Positions 26,671 through 35,298 of a stretch of DNA of 64,000 bases are shown piece by piece. The DNA is taken from the NCBI GenBank assembly GCA_049969475.1, contig JBMFOU010000014.1, positions 11,149 to 75,148 of the forward strand, written 5' to 3'. The DNA comes from UBA2030 sp049969475 (GTDB lineage Bacteria > Bacteroidota > Bacteroidia > Bacteroidales > TTA-H9). Made by a program: the position numbers and the translations under genes. The stretch's first letter is position 1. Each line of letters opens with the position of its first letter. The notes beneath the pieces were generated by a model. It ran no database searches. It was given only the letters and a program-made list of their open reading frames with translations, and was not told the origin of the DNA.

Positions 26671-27453
26671 TCAGGCAATAATAACCCTTACACCCTGGTC
26701 TTCCAATTTCTTTTTGTCTTCGGGGGAGATTCCTTCATCGGTTACCAACGTATGGATGCGGTCGATGCTGCAAATGAATGCCAGGCTTTTGCGCTGGAAC
26801 TTGCTTGAGTCGGTGACCACAATTACCTCCTTGGCGTTTCGTATCATGAGTTCGTTCAGATAAGCTTCTTCGAGGTTAGGGGTGTAGATGCCCTGAGAAG
26901 CAATAATCCCGTCAACTCCCAGGAAAATTTTATCAACGAAAAGATTCTGGAGGTTTTTCTCGGCCAGCGGGCCTACCAACGAGAGCGAATTATGCCGCAG
27001 ATAGCCTCCGGGAACAATGAGTTGCACATCGTTGTGGTTGGCCAGGTGCGATATTATGTTCAGTGCGTTGCTAATAACAGTTACTCCTTTGATGCTTCCT
27101 ATGTTTTTTGCCACTTCGAAAGTTGTGGTTCCACTATCTATAATAATGGTATCGTTTTCTTTTACTAGTTCAGCAGCCTTGCGGCCTATTCTGGCTTTTT
27201 CCTGGTAATGGATTTTATTTTTTTCAGAGATATGAATATCGAGCCCTACCGCCGATTCTGCTTTGATAGCCCCTCCGCGTACCCGGATCAAAAGGCCTTT
27301 TTTTTCAAGCTTTTCAAGGTCGTTGCGAACGGTAACCTCGCTTACCCCGTATTGTTGGCTAAGTTCGTCGATAAATATGTGTCCCTGCGATGAAAGTCTG
27401 TTGAGGATTTCTCGACGGCGTTCTACCGTATTGTTTTTACGAGGGGTGGCCAT
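26671..27453 (-). CDS. DeoR/GlpR family transcriptional regulator (AgaR-like)
   Basis: A 260-residue repressor-type regulator. The N-terminal winged helix (about 11-65, RRREILNRLSSQGHIFIDELS and VSEVTVRNDLEKLEKKGLLIRVRGGA) is the DeoR signature. The C-terminal DeoRC domain (about 80-240) is a sugar-phosphate sensor with the IDSGTTTFEVAKNI and FLGVDGI blocks. Divergent orientation from agaS and the tagatose genes strongly suggests it represses them until a sugar phosphate accumulates. Two tandem TAnnTTTGC cores precede it. Confidence 0.93.
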   Translation of the reverse strand: MATPRKNNTVERRREILNRLSSQGHIFIDELSQQYGVSEVTVRNDLEKLEKKGLLIRVRGGAIKAESAVGLDIHISEKNKIHYQEKARIGRKAAELVKENDTIIIDSGTTTFEVAKNIGSIKGVTVISNALNIISHLANHNDVQLIVPGGYLRHNSLSLVGPLAEKNLQNLFVDKIFLGVDGIIASQGIYTPNLEEAYLNELMIRNAKEVIVVTDSSKFQRKSLAFICSIDRIHTLVTDEGISPEDKKKLEDQGVRVIIA

Positions 27454-27471
27454 TTTTATAAGTTTTTGAAA

Positions 27472-27493
27472 GCAAAAATAAGATGCAAATTTA
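27472..27493 (-). promoter_or_regulatory. Two tandem -7 elements of the DeoR-type regulator gene
   Basis: On the minus strand TATTTTTGC (27472-27480) and TAAATTTGC (27485-27493) both match the consensus. Either could drive the regulator. Confidence 0.6.
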
Positions 27494-27655
27494 CGGTTTT
27501 AAAGTGTAAATTATACAAGTAGTAGAAGTTGTTTTGTCAATTTATTGTTTATCAATATTTTGTTTCAGGTTTATCCCGGATGGAATTAAGAAAAATCCTG
27601 TAAAAAAAGATTATACGAGTTTTTTTATGTTCAAAGTTAATATTAAGCATAAAAA

Positions 27656-27730
27656 GCTTCGAAACCTTATAAAAAATTTTCAAAAGCTTTAAAAAAAATT
27701 TGTATTCTTTCGAAATTTGATTATTTTTGC
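27656..27730 (+). promoter_or_regulatory. agaS promoter with candidate repressor operators
   Basis: TTTG at 27699-27702 and TATTTTTGC at 27722-27730 are separated by exactly 19 bases, the full Bacteroidota promoter. The palindrome TTTCGAAA (27708-27715) lies in the spacer. Two related sequences, CTTCGAAA (27657-27664) and TTTTCAAAA (27677-27685), lie upstream with centres about 21 and 30 bases apart, roughly on one face of the helix. They are good candidates for operators of the adjacent DeoR-type regulator; binding is inferred. Confidence 0.65.
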
Positions 27731-27751
27731 CTAAACAAAAAATAAGCCGGT

Positions 27752-28918
27752 ATGCAATATTTAGGATACGATGAGACCTGGCTACAAGAAAAGGGAGGCT
27801 TGTTTACAGCCCGGGAGATTGCTGGTCAGCCTGATCTTTGGCAGGCTACTTACGCCTTGGTGGAGGAACAGATAATTCCCTTGAGCGAGTTTTTAGGGTC
27901 AGCGCTGGCCGATACCACCCGAATTGTGTTAACAGGGGCTGGGACCAGTGGTTATATTGGTTTTTCGTTGTACACAGTTTTCAGAAGATGCCTGGGCAAA
28001 CATGTGTTGGTTATTCCCACTACTGAACTGGTTACTCATCCTTCGCATTATTTTTTTTCTGACGACCGTCTGCTGCTTGTCTCGTTTGCCCGCTCGGGCA
28101 ATAGCCCTGAGAGCCTAGCTGCCGTTGAACTTGCCGAAAAATTCAGTGGATATGTAAGACACCTTGTAATTACTTGTGACCCGCAGGGGAACCTGGCCCG
28201 CTACTCTTCGTCTTTTCCCAAATACAACCTCATACTGCCACCGGCCTCCAACGACCAGAGCCTTGCCATGACAGGAAGTTATACCTCTATGTTGCTGGCT
28301 GGTTATCTGATAGCCCGCTACAAAGTCTTTGCTCAACTTTCGGGGTTGGTTCAGCAGGTGAGTGCCTATGGTAAAAATTTGCTTCAGACCTATCCAGTTC
28401 TTATTCATCAATTAGCAGAGCGTGAATTTGGGAGGGTCGTTTTCCTGGGTTCAGGCCCGCTGCTGGGAACAGCTATGGAGTCTCATCTTAAAGTCCAGGA
28501 ACTTACCGATGGGCAGGTGGTCTGCAAATTTGACTCTTTCCTCGGATTTCGTCATGGACCCAAAGCAGTGATTGATGAAAATACCCTGGTGGTCTTCATT
28601 CTTTCCAATCAGGATTATGTGCATCAGTATGAGCGCGATCTTATCCATAGCATGGATAAGGGCAAGCCACCGCTGGCTACGGTGGCGGTCTCTGAAAATA
28701 CCTTTTCAGGTCTCTCTTTCGACCTCCATATTCGCATGAACGATGTATTTACAACCCCACTTCCTGAAGAATTATTACCTGTTGTTGCCGTAGTTCCGGC
28801 CCAGATGCTTGGTTTTTATAAATCATTGAACCTGGGGCTTTCGCCTGATAATCCCTCGGTGAATGGGGCTATTTCGCGTGTAGTTGAGAATGTAACCATT
28901 TATCCCTGTAATCCATGA
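27752..28918 (+). CDS. agaS: AgaS-type SIS-domain sugar isomerase/deaminase
   Basis: A 388-residue protein with two SIS domains (about 45-190 and 215-365). It carries the sugar-phosphate site TGAGTSGYIGFSLY and the SFARSGNSPESLAAVELAEK block typical of AgaS. In Escherichia coli and Shewanella AgaS deaminates and isomerises galactosamine-6-phosphate to tagatose-6-phosphate. Next to a PfkB kinase and GatY/GatZ-type proteins this role fits well. First gene of the operon; its stop overlaps the next start by four bases. Confidence 0.9.
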   Translation: MQYLGYDETWLQEKGGLFTAREIAGQPDLWQATYALVEEQIIPLSEFLGSALADTTRIVLTGAGTSGYIGFSLYTVFRRCLGKHVLVIPTTELVTHPSHYFFSDDRLLLVSFARSGNSPESLAAVELAEKFSGYVRHLVITCDPQGNLARYSSSFPKYNLILPPASNDQSLAMTGSYTSMLLAGYLIARYKVFAQLSGLVQQVSAYGKNLLQTYPVLIHQLAEREFGRVVFLGSGPLLGTAMESHLKVQELTDGQVVCKFDSFLGFRHGPKAVIDENTLVVFILSNQDYVHQYERDLIHSMDKGKPPLATVAVSENTFSGLSFDLHIRMNDVFTTPLPEELLPVVAVVPAQMLGFYKSLNLGLSPDNPSVNGAISRVVENVTIYPCNP

Positions 28919-30213
28919 ATGTCCAACTTAGAGAGACTGCCGTTAAGTCGGGTAAGCCGCTGGTGGTTTATTTAATGGAAGAGATGCGCCGTTTAGAGCA
29001 GCAGACAGGGATTCGCCGCACGCTCCTGGCGGTCTGCCCCAATAGTCTGGGGGTTATCAGGGCGGCTTTACGGGCAGCAAAACGCTGGGATGCCCCTATT
29101 AAATTTGCCGCTACACTCAATCAAGTGGATGTCGACGGGGGCTACACCCGACTCTCGCAGCAGGAACTGGTCCAATTTATTCACACTGAAGCTGCCCGAA
29201 TTCATCTGCAGGTACCCGTTATCATTGCTATTGATCATGGAGGGCCCTGGCTTAAAGACCAGCATGCCCGCGAGCAATGGTCTTTCGAAGAAACGATGAA
29301 TGCCGTTAAGAAGTCTTTTGAGGCAGCCATCGCAGCCGGCTACGACCTTATTCATGTTGATCCTACGGTGGATATTACTCTTCCCCGTGGTGTGAATATT
29401 TCAATAGAAACGGTAGCCGAACGAACGGCTGAGTTGATTCGGCATGCCGAATGGTTTCGGCGTAGTCATGGATATCCTCCTATTGCATATGAAGTAGGAA
29501 CTGAGGAAGTACACGGAGGGCTGGCCGATTTGCAGGTATTTCGTACATTTTTGCAACTCCTTAAGAAGCTTCTGCGGGAGGCAAAGCTTGAAGATGTGTG
29601 GCCTGTTTTTGTAGTAGGCAAAGTAGGTACCGATTTGCATACCACTGAATTCGATCCCGAGGTAGCCCGTAAGCTGGTGGCCGAAGCAGGTGCCTATGGA
29701 AGTTTTATCAAAGGTCATTACACAGATAATGTGGATCATCCCGAACTCTATCCCATGTCGGGAATAGGCGCGGCCAATGTAGGCCCTGAATTCACCGAGC
29801 GCGAATATGAGGCCCTCGAGGAATTATCCTTAATTCAAGATAAACTTTTCGAACAAGGAAGGGTGCCTGCAAAAATTCCCATCCTTTCTTTGCTAAGGCA
29901 GGCAGTTCTGGCCTCTGGCCGCTGGAAGAAATGGCTGCAGCCCGGGGAAGACCCTCAGTATTTCGACTCGCTTTCATCAGAGCGGCAGCAATGGCTCATA
30001 AAAACAGGATGCCGGTATATATGGGAAAACCCTGAAATAGTGGCTGCCCGTTGTCGGCTTTTCGAAAATCTGCGTCTGTTGGGTATCGACCCCGAGGCTA
30101 TTCTTGATGCTCATCTTCAAAAAACCCTTGATAAATATTTCTATAATTTTAACCTTAAGGGGTTCAATGCCTTGATAAACCAACAAATTTCAACCTATGC
30201 ACAAAATATATGA
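28915..30213 (+). CDS. D-tagatose-1,6-bisphosphate aldolase subunit GatZ/KbaZ-like
   Basis: A 432-residue GatZ/KbaZ family protein (TIM-barrel, class II aldolase accessory subunit). Recognised blocks include GIRRTLLAVCPNSLGVIRAAL, FAATLNQVDVDGGYTRL, IIAIDHGGPWLKD and YEVGTEEVHGG. In enterobacteria KbaZ/GatZ stabilises and activates the catalytic KbaY/GatY subunit. Both ends overlap neighbours: 4 bases with agaS and 17 with the PfkB gene, showing tight translational coupling. Confidence 0.9.
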   Translation: MNVQLRETAVKSGKPLVVYLMEEMRRLEQQTGIRRTLLAVCPNSLGVIRAALRAAKRWDAPIKFAATLNQVDVDGGYTRLSQQELVQFIHTEAARIHLQVPVIIAIDHGGPWLKDQHAREQWSFEETMNAVKKSFEAAIAAGYDLIHVDPTVDITLPRGVNISIETVAERTAELIRHAEWFRRSHGYPPIAYEVGTEEVHGGLADLQVFRTFLQLLKKLLREAKLEDVWPVFVVGKVGTDLHTTEFDPEVARKLVAEAGAYGSFIKGHYTDNVDHPELYPMSGIGAANVGPEFTEREYEALEELSLIQDKLFEQGRVPAKIPILSLLRQAVLASGRWKKWLQPGEDPQYFDSLSSERQQWLIKTGCRYIWENPEIVAARCRLFENLRLLGIDPEAILDAHLQKTLDKYFYNFNLKGFNALINQQISTYAQNI

Positions 30214-31150
30214 TTTGCTGGTGGTTGGTGAGCTGAATGTAGATGTGATTCTCAATCAGATAGATGGATATCCGCAATTGGGCAAGGAAATTTTTGCCCA
30301 GCGGATGGATGTGGTTTTGGGCAGTTCTTCAGCCATTTTTGCCAGTGTGGCCGCCACCCTGGGGCTTAAGGTTGCCTTTGCTGGCATGGTTGGCCACGAT
30401 GCCTATGGCCACTTCATTCTTAATCAGCTGGCTAACAGAGGTATAAATACTGTAGGCGTAAAGGTTTCGCAAGATTATGCTTCGGGGGCAACCCTTGTTC
30501 TGAATTACGGAAATGAAAGAGCCATGGTGACCTATCCCGGTGCTATGGCACATTTTAAATTGGTGGACATCGATGGGACATTGTTGCAGCAGAGCCGACA
30601 TCTACATGTTTCATCCGTTTTTCTGCAGCCCGGAATGAAGGCTGATTGGGTTCAACTCATGCAGAAAGCACATGAAGCGGGATTAACCACATCGATGGAC
30701 CCCCAGTGGGATCCGGCAGAAGCTTGGGACTTGCCCTGGGAGGAGCTACTACCCCGGGTGGATTATTTTCTGCCCAATGCAGCAGAACTTAAAGCTATTA
30801 CGGGTAGGGAAGACTTAAAAGAAGCCATGGATGCTTTGCTCACACATGCCCGGACCCTAATCGTCAAGGATGGTACGCAAGGGGCCTGGCTAGGCAGAGG
30901 TAATGAGCGTGTGCACCAGCCTGCGTTTATTAACCATCAAGTGGTGGATGCTATCGGTGCAGGCGATAGTTTCGATGCCGGTTTTATTACCGGAATGTTA
31001 AAAGGTTTATCCGAAACCGAATCATTGCGGCTGGCATCGCTCTGCGGAGCTATCAATACTACAGCGGCCGGGGGTACAGGAGCCTTTGTGAGTCTGCCTG
31101 TGGTTCGACAAATGGCTTTAAATAAATTCGGAACGAAATTTCTTCTTTGA
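30197..31150 (+). CDS. PfkB family carbohydrate kinase
   Basis: A 317-residue ribokinase-fold kinase. The N-terminal GELNVDVILNQIDGYPQLGKE and the C-terminal DAIGAGDSFDAGFITGML, with the catalytic Asp in GAGDSF, define the family. From the neighbours it is most likely the tagatose-6-phosphate kinase making tagatose-1,6-bisphosphate. A role as first sugar kinase (for GalNAc or galactosamine) is also possible, since no other kinase is in the cluster. Overlaps the previous gene by 17 bases; the next frame begins at its stop. Confidence 0.9.
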   Translation: MHKIYDLLVVGELNVDVILNQIDGYPQLGKEIFAQRMDVVLGSSSAIFASVAATLGLKVAFAGMVGHDAYGHFILNQLANRGINTVGVKVSQDYASGATLVLNYGNERAMVTYPGAMAHFKLVDIDGTLLQQSRHLHVSSVFLQPGMKADWVQLMQKAHEAGLTTSMDPQWDPAEAWDLPWEELLPRVDYFLPNAAELKAITGREDLKEAMDALLTHARTLIVKDGTQGAWLGRGNERVHQPAFINHQVVDAIGAGDSFDAGFITGMLKGLSETESLRLASLCGAINTTAAGGTGAFVSLPVVRQMALNKFGTKFLL

Positions 31151-31167
31151 ATAAATCTTTAAAACTC

Positions 31168-31986
31168 ATGCTACTTCAGGAAAAACTTGTTGCATTACGG
31201 AATGAAAAAAAAGCCATACTGGCCACTAATTTCTACAATTTTGAAACCCTTGTTGGAATTCTGAGGGCAGCTGCCCAGAGTCAACAACCTATCATTCTCC
31301 AACTCTCTGAGAGTTCCATTAACTATATGGGATTGAAAATTGCCGTAGGCATGGCCAGAGCTGCCATAGCCGAAACGGGAGTTGAAGCCTGGTTGCACCT
31401 GGATCATGGAAGCAACGTGGAACTGGTCAGGCGTTGCCTCGATGAAGGATTTGATTCTGTGATGATTGATGCCAGCGAACATCCTTTTAAATATAATGTG
31501 GAACTCACCCGACAGGTGGTGCGCGAAGCAGAACCCTATAAGGCTTGTGTAGAGGCAGAGCTGGGCTATGTGGCTAAACTGGGCCAGAATCAGACCGAAG
31601 AAGGCTTTACCTCTCCTGAAGATGCCCGACGTTTTGTAGAAGAAACGGGTGTGCATGCTCTGGCAGTTGCCATTGGCTCAGCCCATGGATTTTATAAAGA
31701 ACCACCCAGGCTACGACTCGACTTATTGGAGGAAATATCCAGAGCTACGCCAATTCCGCTGGTGCTTCATGGCAGCTCCGGTATCCCCGATAATATGTTA
31801 CGCGAGGCCATTCTTAGAGGTATCACAAAGATCAATTTGGCTACCGAAACCAAAAACATTTTTATGATGAAGCTCCGCCAGTTGCTGGCTACCAGCGACG
31901 AAATAGATCTTCGCAAGGTGTTCCCTCCTGCTATCGACGAGGTAATTCAGCTCATTTCCTATAAGATAGATGTAATAATCGGATAG
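31168..31986 (+). CDS. Class II aldolase, tagatose-bisphosphate type (GatY/KbaY-like)
   Basis: A 272-residue zinc aldolase of the fructose/tagatose-bisphosphate family. The metal-binding and catalytic sites are visible: HLDHGSNVE (Asp-His pair), AIGSAHGFY (His) and VLHGSSGIP (His), plus KINLATETK for phosphate binding. With GatZ-like and PfkB neighbours it should cleave tagatose-1,6-bisphosphate to DHAP and glyceraldehyde-3-phosphate. The ATG is used; a TTG seven codons earlier overlaps the kinase stop and is a possible alternative. Confidence 0.9.
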   Translation: MLLQEKLVALRNEKKAILATNFYNFETLVGILRAAAQSQQPIILQLSESSINYMGLKIAVGMARAAIAETGVEAWLHLDHGSNVELVRRCLDEGFDSVMIDASEHPFKYNVELTRQVVREAEPYKACVEAELGYVAKLGQNQTEEGFTSPEDARRFVEETGVHALAVAIGSAHGFYKEPPRLRLDLLEEISRATPIPLVLHGSSGIPDNMLREAILRGITKINLATETKNIFMMKLRQLLATSDEIDLRKVFPPAIDEVIQLISYKIDVIIG

Positions 31987-32004
31987 AAACAAATGCTTAT
32001 CACC

Positions 32005-33105
32005 ATGAAAATACATGCCAATAGCTTTATACTCTCTGTACTGTTGATTGCGACTTTATCAATACAAGCCCAACAAAACCCTGAACGTTTGCTACTGGCT
32101 CATTATAGGCCCCAGAGCATCTACCGCGTACCTTCCACACAGGTAAAAAAGCCCTGCTGCTCGGTCATCGATATGCACTCGCATGCCTATGCCACCACGC
32201 CTGAAGAGGTTAAAAACTGGGTGCAGACTATGGATAGTCTGGGTATAGAAAAAGTAGTGATACTCAGCATGGCCACCGGAGCCCGTTTCGATTCCATTAT
32301 GGATTTATATGGTGCATACCCTGATCGTTTTGTGGTTTATTGTGGACTGGATTATTCAACGTATGGAACTCCTGATTTTCCTGCTGCGGCTGTCAGAGAA
32401 CTCGAGCGTTGTTATCGGAAGGGAGCTCGAGGCGTGGGCGAGCTGGGCGACAAAGGTCTTGGAGAGCTTTATTCCTGGCCCAAACCTGGTTATGGTCTTC
32501 ACATCGACGACCCTTTGCTTAAACCCCTTTACGAAAAATGTGCTGAGCTCAATATGCCAGTCAACATTCATGTAGCCGAGCCCTATTGGTTTTACCTGCC
32601 CATGGACTCCACCAACGATGGGCTGATGAATGCCTGGAAGTGGAGAATTGATAGGTCGAAACCCGATTTACGCTCTTACGACGAATTGATCAACTCACTC
32701 GAAAATGTTGTAAGAGACAATCCCCGGACGATTTTTGTGGCAGCTCACTATGCCAATCTTAATCATGACCCCGAACGCCTGGGGCAGCTTCTCGATCAAT
32801 ACCCTAATCTCTATGCTGACATTTCGGCCCGCTATGCCGAGCAATCGAATATTCCCCGTTACATGCGTAATTTTTTTATTAAACATCAGGATAAGCTCCT
32901 TTATGGAACCGATATGGGCTACGATATTTCAATGTATAGGTTGACTTTCAGAATTTTAGAATCAACCGACGAGCATTTCTATGCTACCGAACTTTTCAAT
33001 TATCACTGGGCCCTCAATGGATGGGATATCCCTAAAGCGGTGCTCCAAAAGGTGTATTATAAAAATGCCCAGCACATATTGGGATTAGGAGAGAAAAACA
33101 AATGA
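32005..33105 (+). CDS. Exported amidohydrolase-superfamily metal hydrolase
   Basis: A 366-residue TIM-barrel hydrolase of the Amidohydrolase_2 type. An N-terminal signal peptide (about 1-23, ending SIQAQ) places it in the periplasm or at the surface. The metal and catalytic residues are all present: the HxH pair in DMHSHAY, His in VNIHVAEP, His in VAAHYANL, and Asp in LYGTDMGYD. Superfamily members are often decarboxylases, lactonases or deacylases, and the substrate is unknown. It is embedded in the tagatose/PUL operon, 18 bases after the aldolase and 3 before the GH36-like gene, so it likely acts on the same glycan or a substituent of it. Confidence 0.86.
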   Translation: MKIHANSFILSVLLIATLSIQAQQNPERLLLAHYRPQSIYRVPSTQVKKPCCSVIDMHSHAYATTPEEVKNWVQTMDSLGIEKVVILSMATGARFDSIMDLYGAYPDRFVVYCGLDYSTYGTPDFPAAAVRELERCYRKGARGVGELGDKGLGELYSWPKPGYGLHIDDPLLKPLYEKCAELNMPVNIHVAEPYWFYLPMDSTNDGLMNAWKWRIDRSKPDLRSYDELINSLENVVRDNPRTIFVAAHYANLNHDPERLGQLLDQYPNLYADISARYAEQSNIPRYMRNFFIKHQDKLLYGTDMGYDISMYRLTFRILESTDEHFYATELFNYHWALNGWDIPKAVLQKVYYKNAQHILGLGEKNK

Positions 33106-33108
33106 GCT

Positions 33109-35166
33109 ATGAGAAAAAGCAGAATTTATCTTTTAGGTTTTTTAGCGCTGGTAATGGTCTCATGCGGGAAAAATAGGGAGGTCAGCCAGGGCCATTTAAA
33201 GCTGTTGTTGAATGACCAGATGCAAACCAAGATAGTGCTGGATGATGGCGCAAGGGTAGAACTCACCCAAGGTTGGCATGCTTCTGAGTATTTGAATTGT
33301 GGAGATTTCGAGGCCAAAGATTTCAAATTGGTGGAATTCACAAAAGGAGAATCGGAAACCCTTGCGTGGAAAACGGCAGCTGTGGCCCGCGGTATTTTCG
33401 TAAAAGACAGCATTCGTCTTGAAAAGCAGATACATTATGTGTATTGCGATTCATTATCCGATTTCTTGTTAGTGAAAGTCAGTTACATCAACCAGGGCAG
33501 TAAGCCTGTAAGAGTGAGCCAGTGGGTGAATCATGCCTATGTACTGGCTTCAGCCGGTGATAAGCCTTCTTTCTGGTCGTTTCAAGGAAGCAGCGATCCA
33601 TCGCGTCACGACTGGATATTACCCATCGACAGTGCTTTTTATCGGGAGAATTATATGGGTATGAATGCCAGCGACTATGGGGGCGGAATTCCCCTGGTGG
33701 ATGTTTGGCGCAGGGATGCTGGTCTGGCCATAGGGCATGGGGCCTTGCAGCCCGAAAGGGTGAGTTTTCCGGTGAAAACCGACTCCGCGACCAGGGAGTT
33801 AAGCCTGTGTGTAACGTACAATTATCCTGAACCGCTGGAATTGAAACCTGGTGATACAATTCACGCACTTCCTACATGGATTAAGGTGCATCGGGGCGAT
33901 TGTTTTGGAAGCCTTCGTCAGTATGCTCGCTATTTGCACTTGCAGGGAATAAATTTTCCGGAGGCCGAACCCGGTGCATTTGAGCCTGTATGGTGTGCCT
34001 GGGGCTATGGTCGTGAAGCTACCCGCGAAGAGATACTCAACACCTTACCCAAGGTGAAAGAACTAGGCTTTACCTGGGTTGATATCGACGATGGATATCA
34101 ACAGGCCGAAGGCGATTGGGATGTTAACCAACGGAAATATCCTCGGGGCGATGCAGATATGCGCAGTCTTGTGGACGAAATACACAAAGCCGGTCTGAAG
34201 GCTAAAATCTGGTGGGCACCCCTGGCTGTGGATCCTGGAAGCATATTATTGCAGTCGTATCCTCAAATTGCTTTGATAAATCAAGAAGGGAAACATCAGG
34301 ATATTAGCTGGTGGGACAGCTATTACATGTCGCCCTTGCATCCCCTTACCCTCCAACACACCCGCTCAGTCCTTACAAAATTCCTTTCAGTATGGGACTA
34401 CGACGGGCTGAAGGTAGATGGGCAGCATATCAACTGCATACCTCCTGATTATAATACAACGGCTGGATATTTATCACCCGATGAGGCCCCGCGGCGTCTT
34501 CCAGAGTTTTTCAGAATGGTGTGGGAAACGGCACGCAAGCTGAAGCCGAACGCTGTGGTTCAGCTCTGTCCGTGCGGTTGTGTAATGTCGGTATTTCATC
34601 TTCCCTATATGAATCAGGCTGTAGCCTCCGACCCGCTATCGAGCTGGCAGATACGTAGTAAAGGGTTTGTTTACAAGGCCCTGGCCCCACAGTTGGCTTA
34701 CTATGGCGACCATATTGAGCTTAGCGATGGAGGATCTGATTTCGCCAGCCAGATAGGAGTAGGTGGGGTGCCTGGAACCAAGTTTACCTGGCCTGCAGAT
34801 CATCCTGGAAGTACCGAATCGTTCCTGCTAACACCCGAAAAAGAAGCATTGATTAAAAAATGGGTGGGGATTTACCGGCAAAAAATGATTTCCACAGGAG
34901 AATATCTCGGTGGACTTTACGACATAGGCTATGAGCGGCCCGAAGCCCATGTGATAAAAAAATCTGACACGCTCTACTACGCCTTCTATGCTCCAACTTT
35001 CGACGGCGAAATAACCCTCAGGGGATTGAAGCCCAAAACTCACTTTAAAGTTTATGACTACGAAAATAACAAACTTCTCGCTACAGTGCTGGGAGAACAA
35101 TCCTCGCTCAGAGTCACCTTTAATGGGCACCTGCTTTTGGAAGCGATTCCTATAGCTCAACCTTAA
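33109..35166 (+). CDS. GH36-like alpha-galactosidase / alpha-N-acetylgalactosaminidase lipoprotein
   Basis: A 685-residue lipoprotein (lipobox VMVSC, lipidated C19). A beta-sandwich N-terminal domain (about 25-280) precedes a clan GH-D TIM barrel (about 285-600) and a small C-terminal beta domain. Catalytic candidates by family pattern are D437 (nucleophile, in GLKVDGQH) and D508 (acid/base, in VASDPLSSWQIR). GH36/GH27 enzymes remove alpha-linked galactose or GalNAc. The AgaS pathway alongside favours GalNAc or galactosamine, but sequence alone does not settle this. Many related sequences are unclassified GH36-like. Confidence 0.85.
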   Translation: MRKSRIYLLGFLALVMVSCGKNREVSQGHLKLLLNDQMQTKIVLDDGARVELTQGWHASEYLNCGDFEAKDFKLVEFTKGESETLAWKTAAVARGIFVKDSIRLEKQIHYVYCDSLSDFLLVKVSYINQGSKPVRVSQWVNHAYVLASAGDKPSFWSFQGSSDPSRHDWILPIDSAFYRENYMGMNASDYGGGIPLVDVWRRDAGLAIGHGALQPERVSFPVKTDSATRELSLCVTYNYPEPLELKPGDTIHALPTWIKVHRGDCFGSLRQYARYLHLQGINFPEAEPGAFEPVWCAWGYGREATREEILNTLPKVKELGFTWVDIDDGYQQAEGDWDVNQRKYPRGDADMRSLVDEIHKAGLKAKIWWAPLAVDPGSILLQSYPQIALINQEGKHQDISWWDSYYMSPLHPLTLQHTRSVLTKFLSVWDYDGLKVDGQHINCIPPDYNTTAGYLSPDEAPRRLPEFFRMVWETARKLKPNAVVQLCPCGCVMSVFHLPYMNQAVASDPLSSWQIRSKGFVYKALAPQLAYYGDHIELSDGGSDFASQIGVGGVPGTKFTWPADHPGSTESFLLTPEKEALIKKWVGIYRQKMISTGEYLGGLYDIGYERPEAHVIKKSDTLYYAFYAPTFDGEITLRGLKPKTHFKVYDYENNKLLATVLGEQSSLRVTFNGHLLLEAIPIAQP

Positions 35167-35222
35167 TGTTTGTTTCATAAACTTTGGATAGCTTACGAAA
35201 TCTTAATATTTTGTTAAATCTA

Positions 35223-35254
35223 TTTGCGAAAACTTATTTTTATATTAATTTTGT
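35223..35254 (+). promoter_or_regulatory. Promoter of the SusC gene (TTTG-N19-TAATTTTGT)
   Basis: TTTG (35223-35226), exactly 19 bases, then TAATTTTGT (35246-35254). The expected transcription start is near 35,263, so the open frame that begins at 35224 is not the real start; the ATG at 35299 is. Confidence 0.72.
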
Positions 35255-35298
35255 GCTCTGCAGGCCAAAAAATCATTAACCAAAAACCAGTTAAAACT

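Noticed and set aside
31195..31656. 153-residue open frame antisense to the GatY-like aldolase
   Set aside because: It lies wholly over a gene with intact catalytic motifs, and its translation shows no domain-like pattern or promoter.
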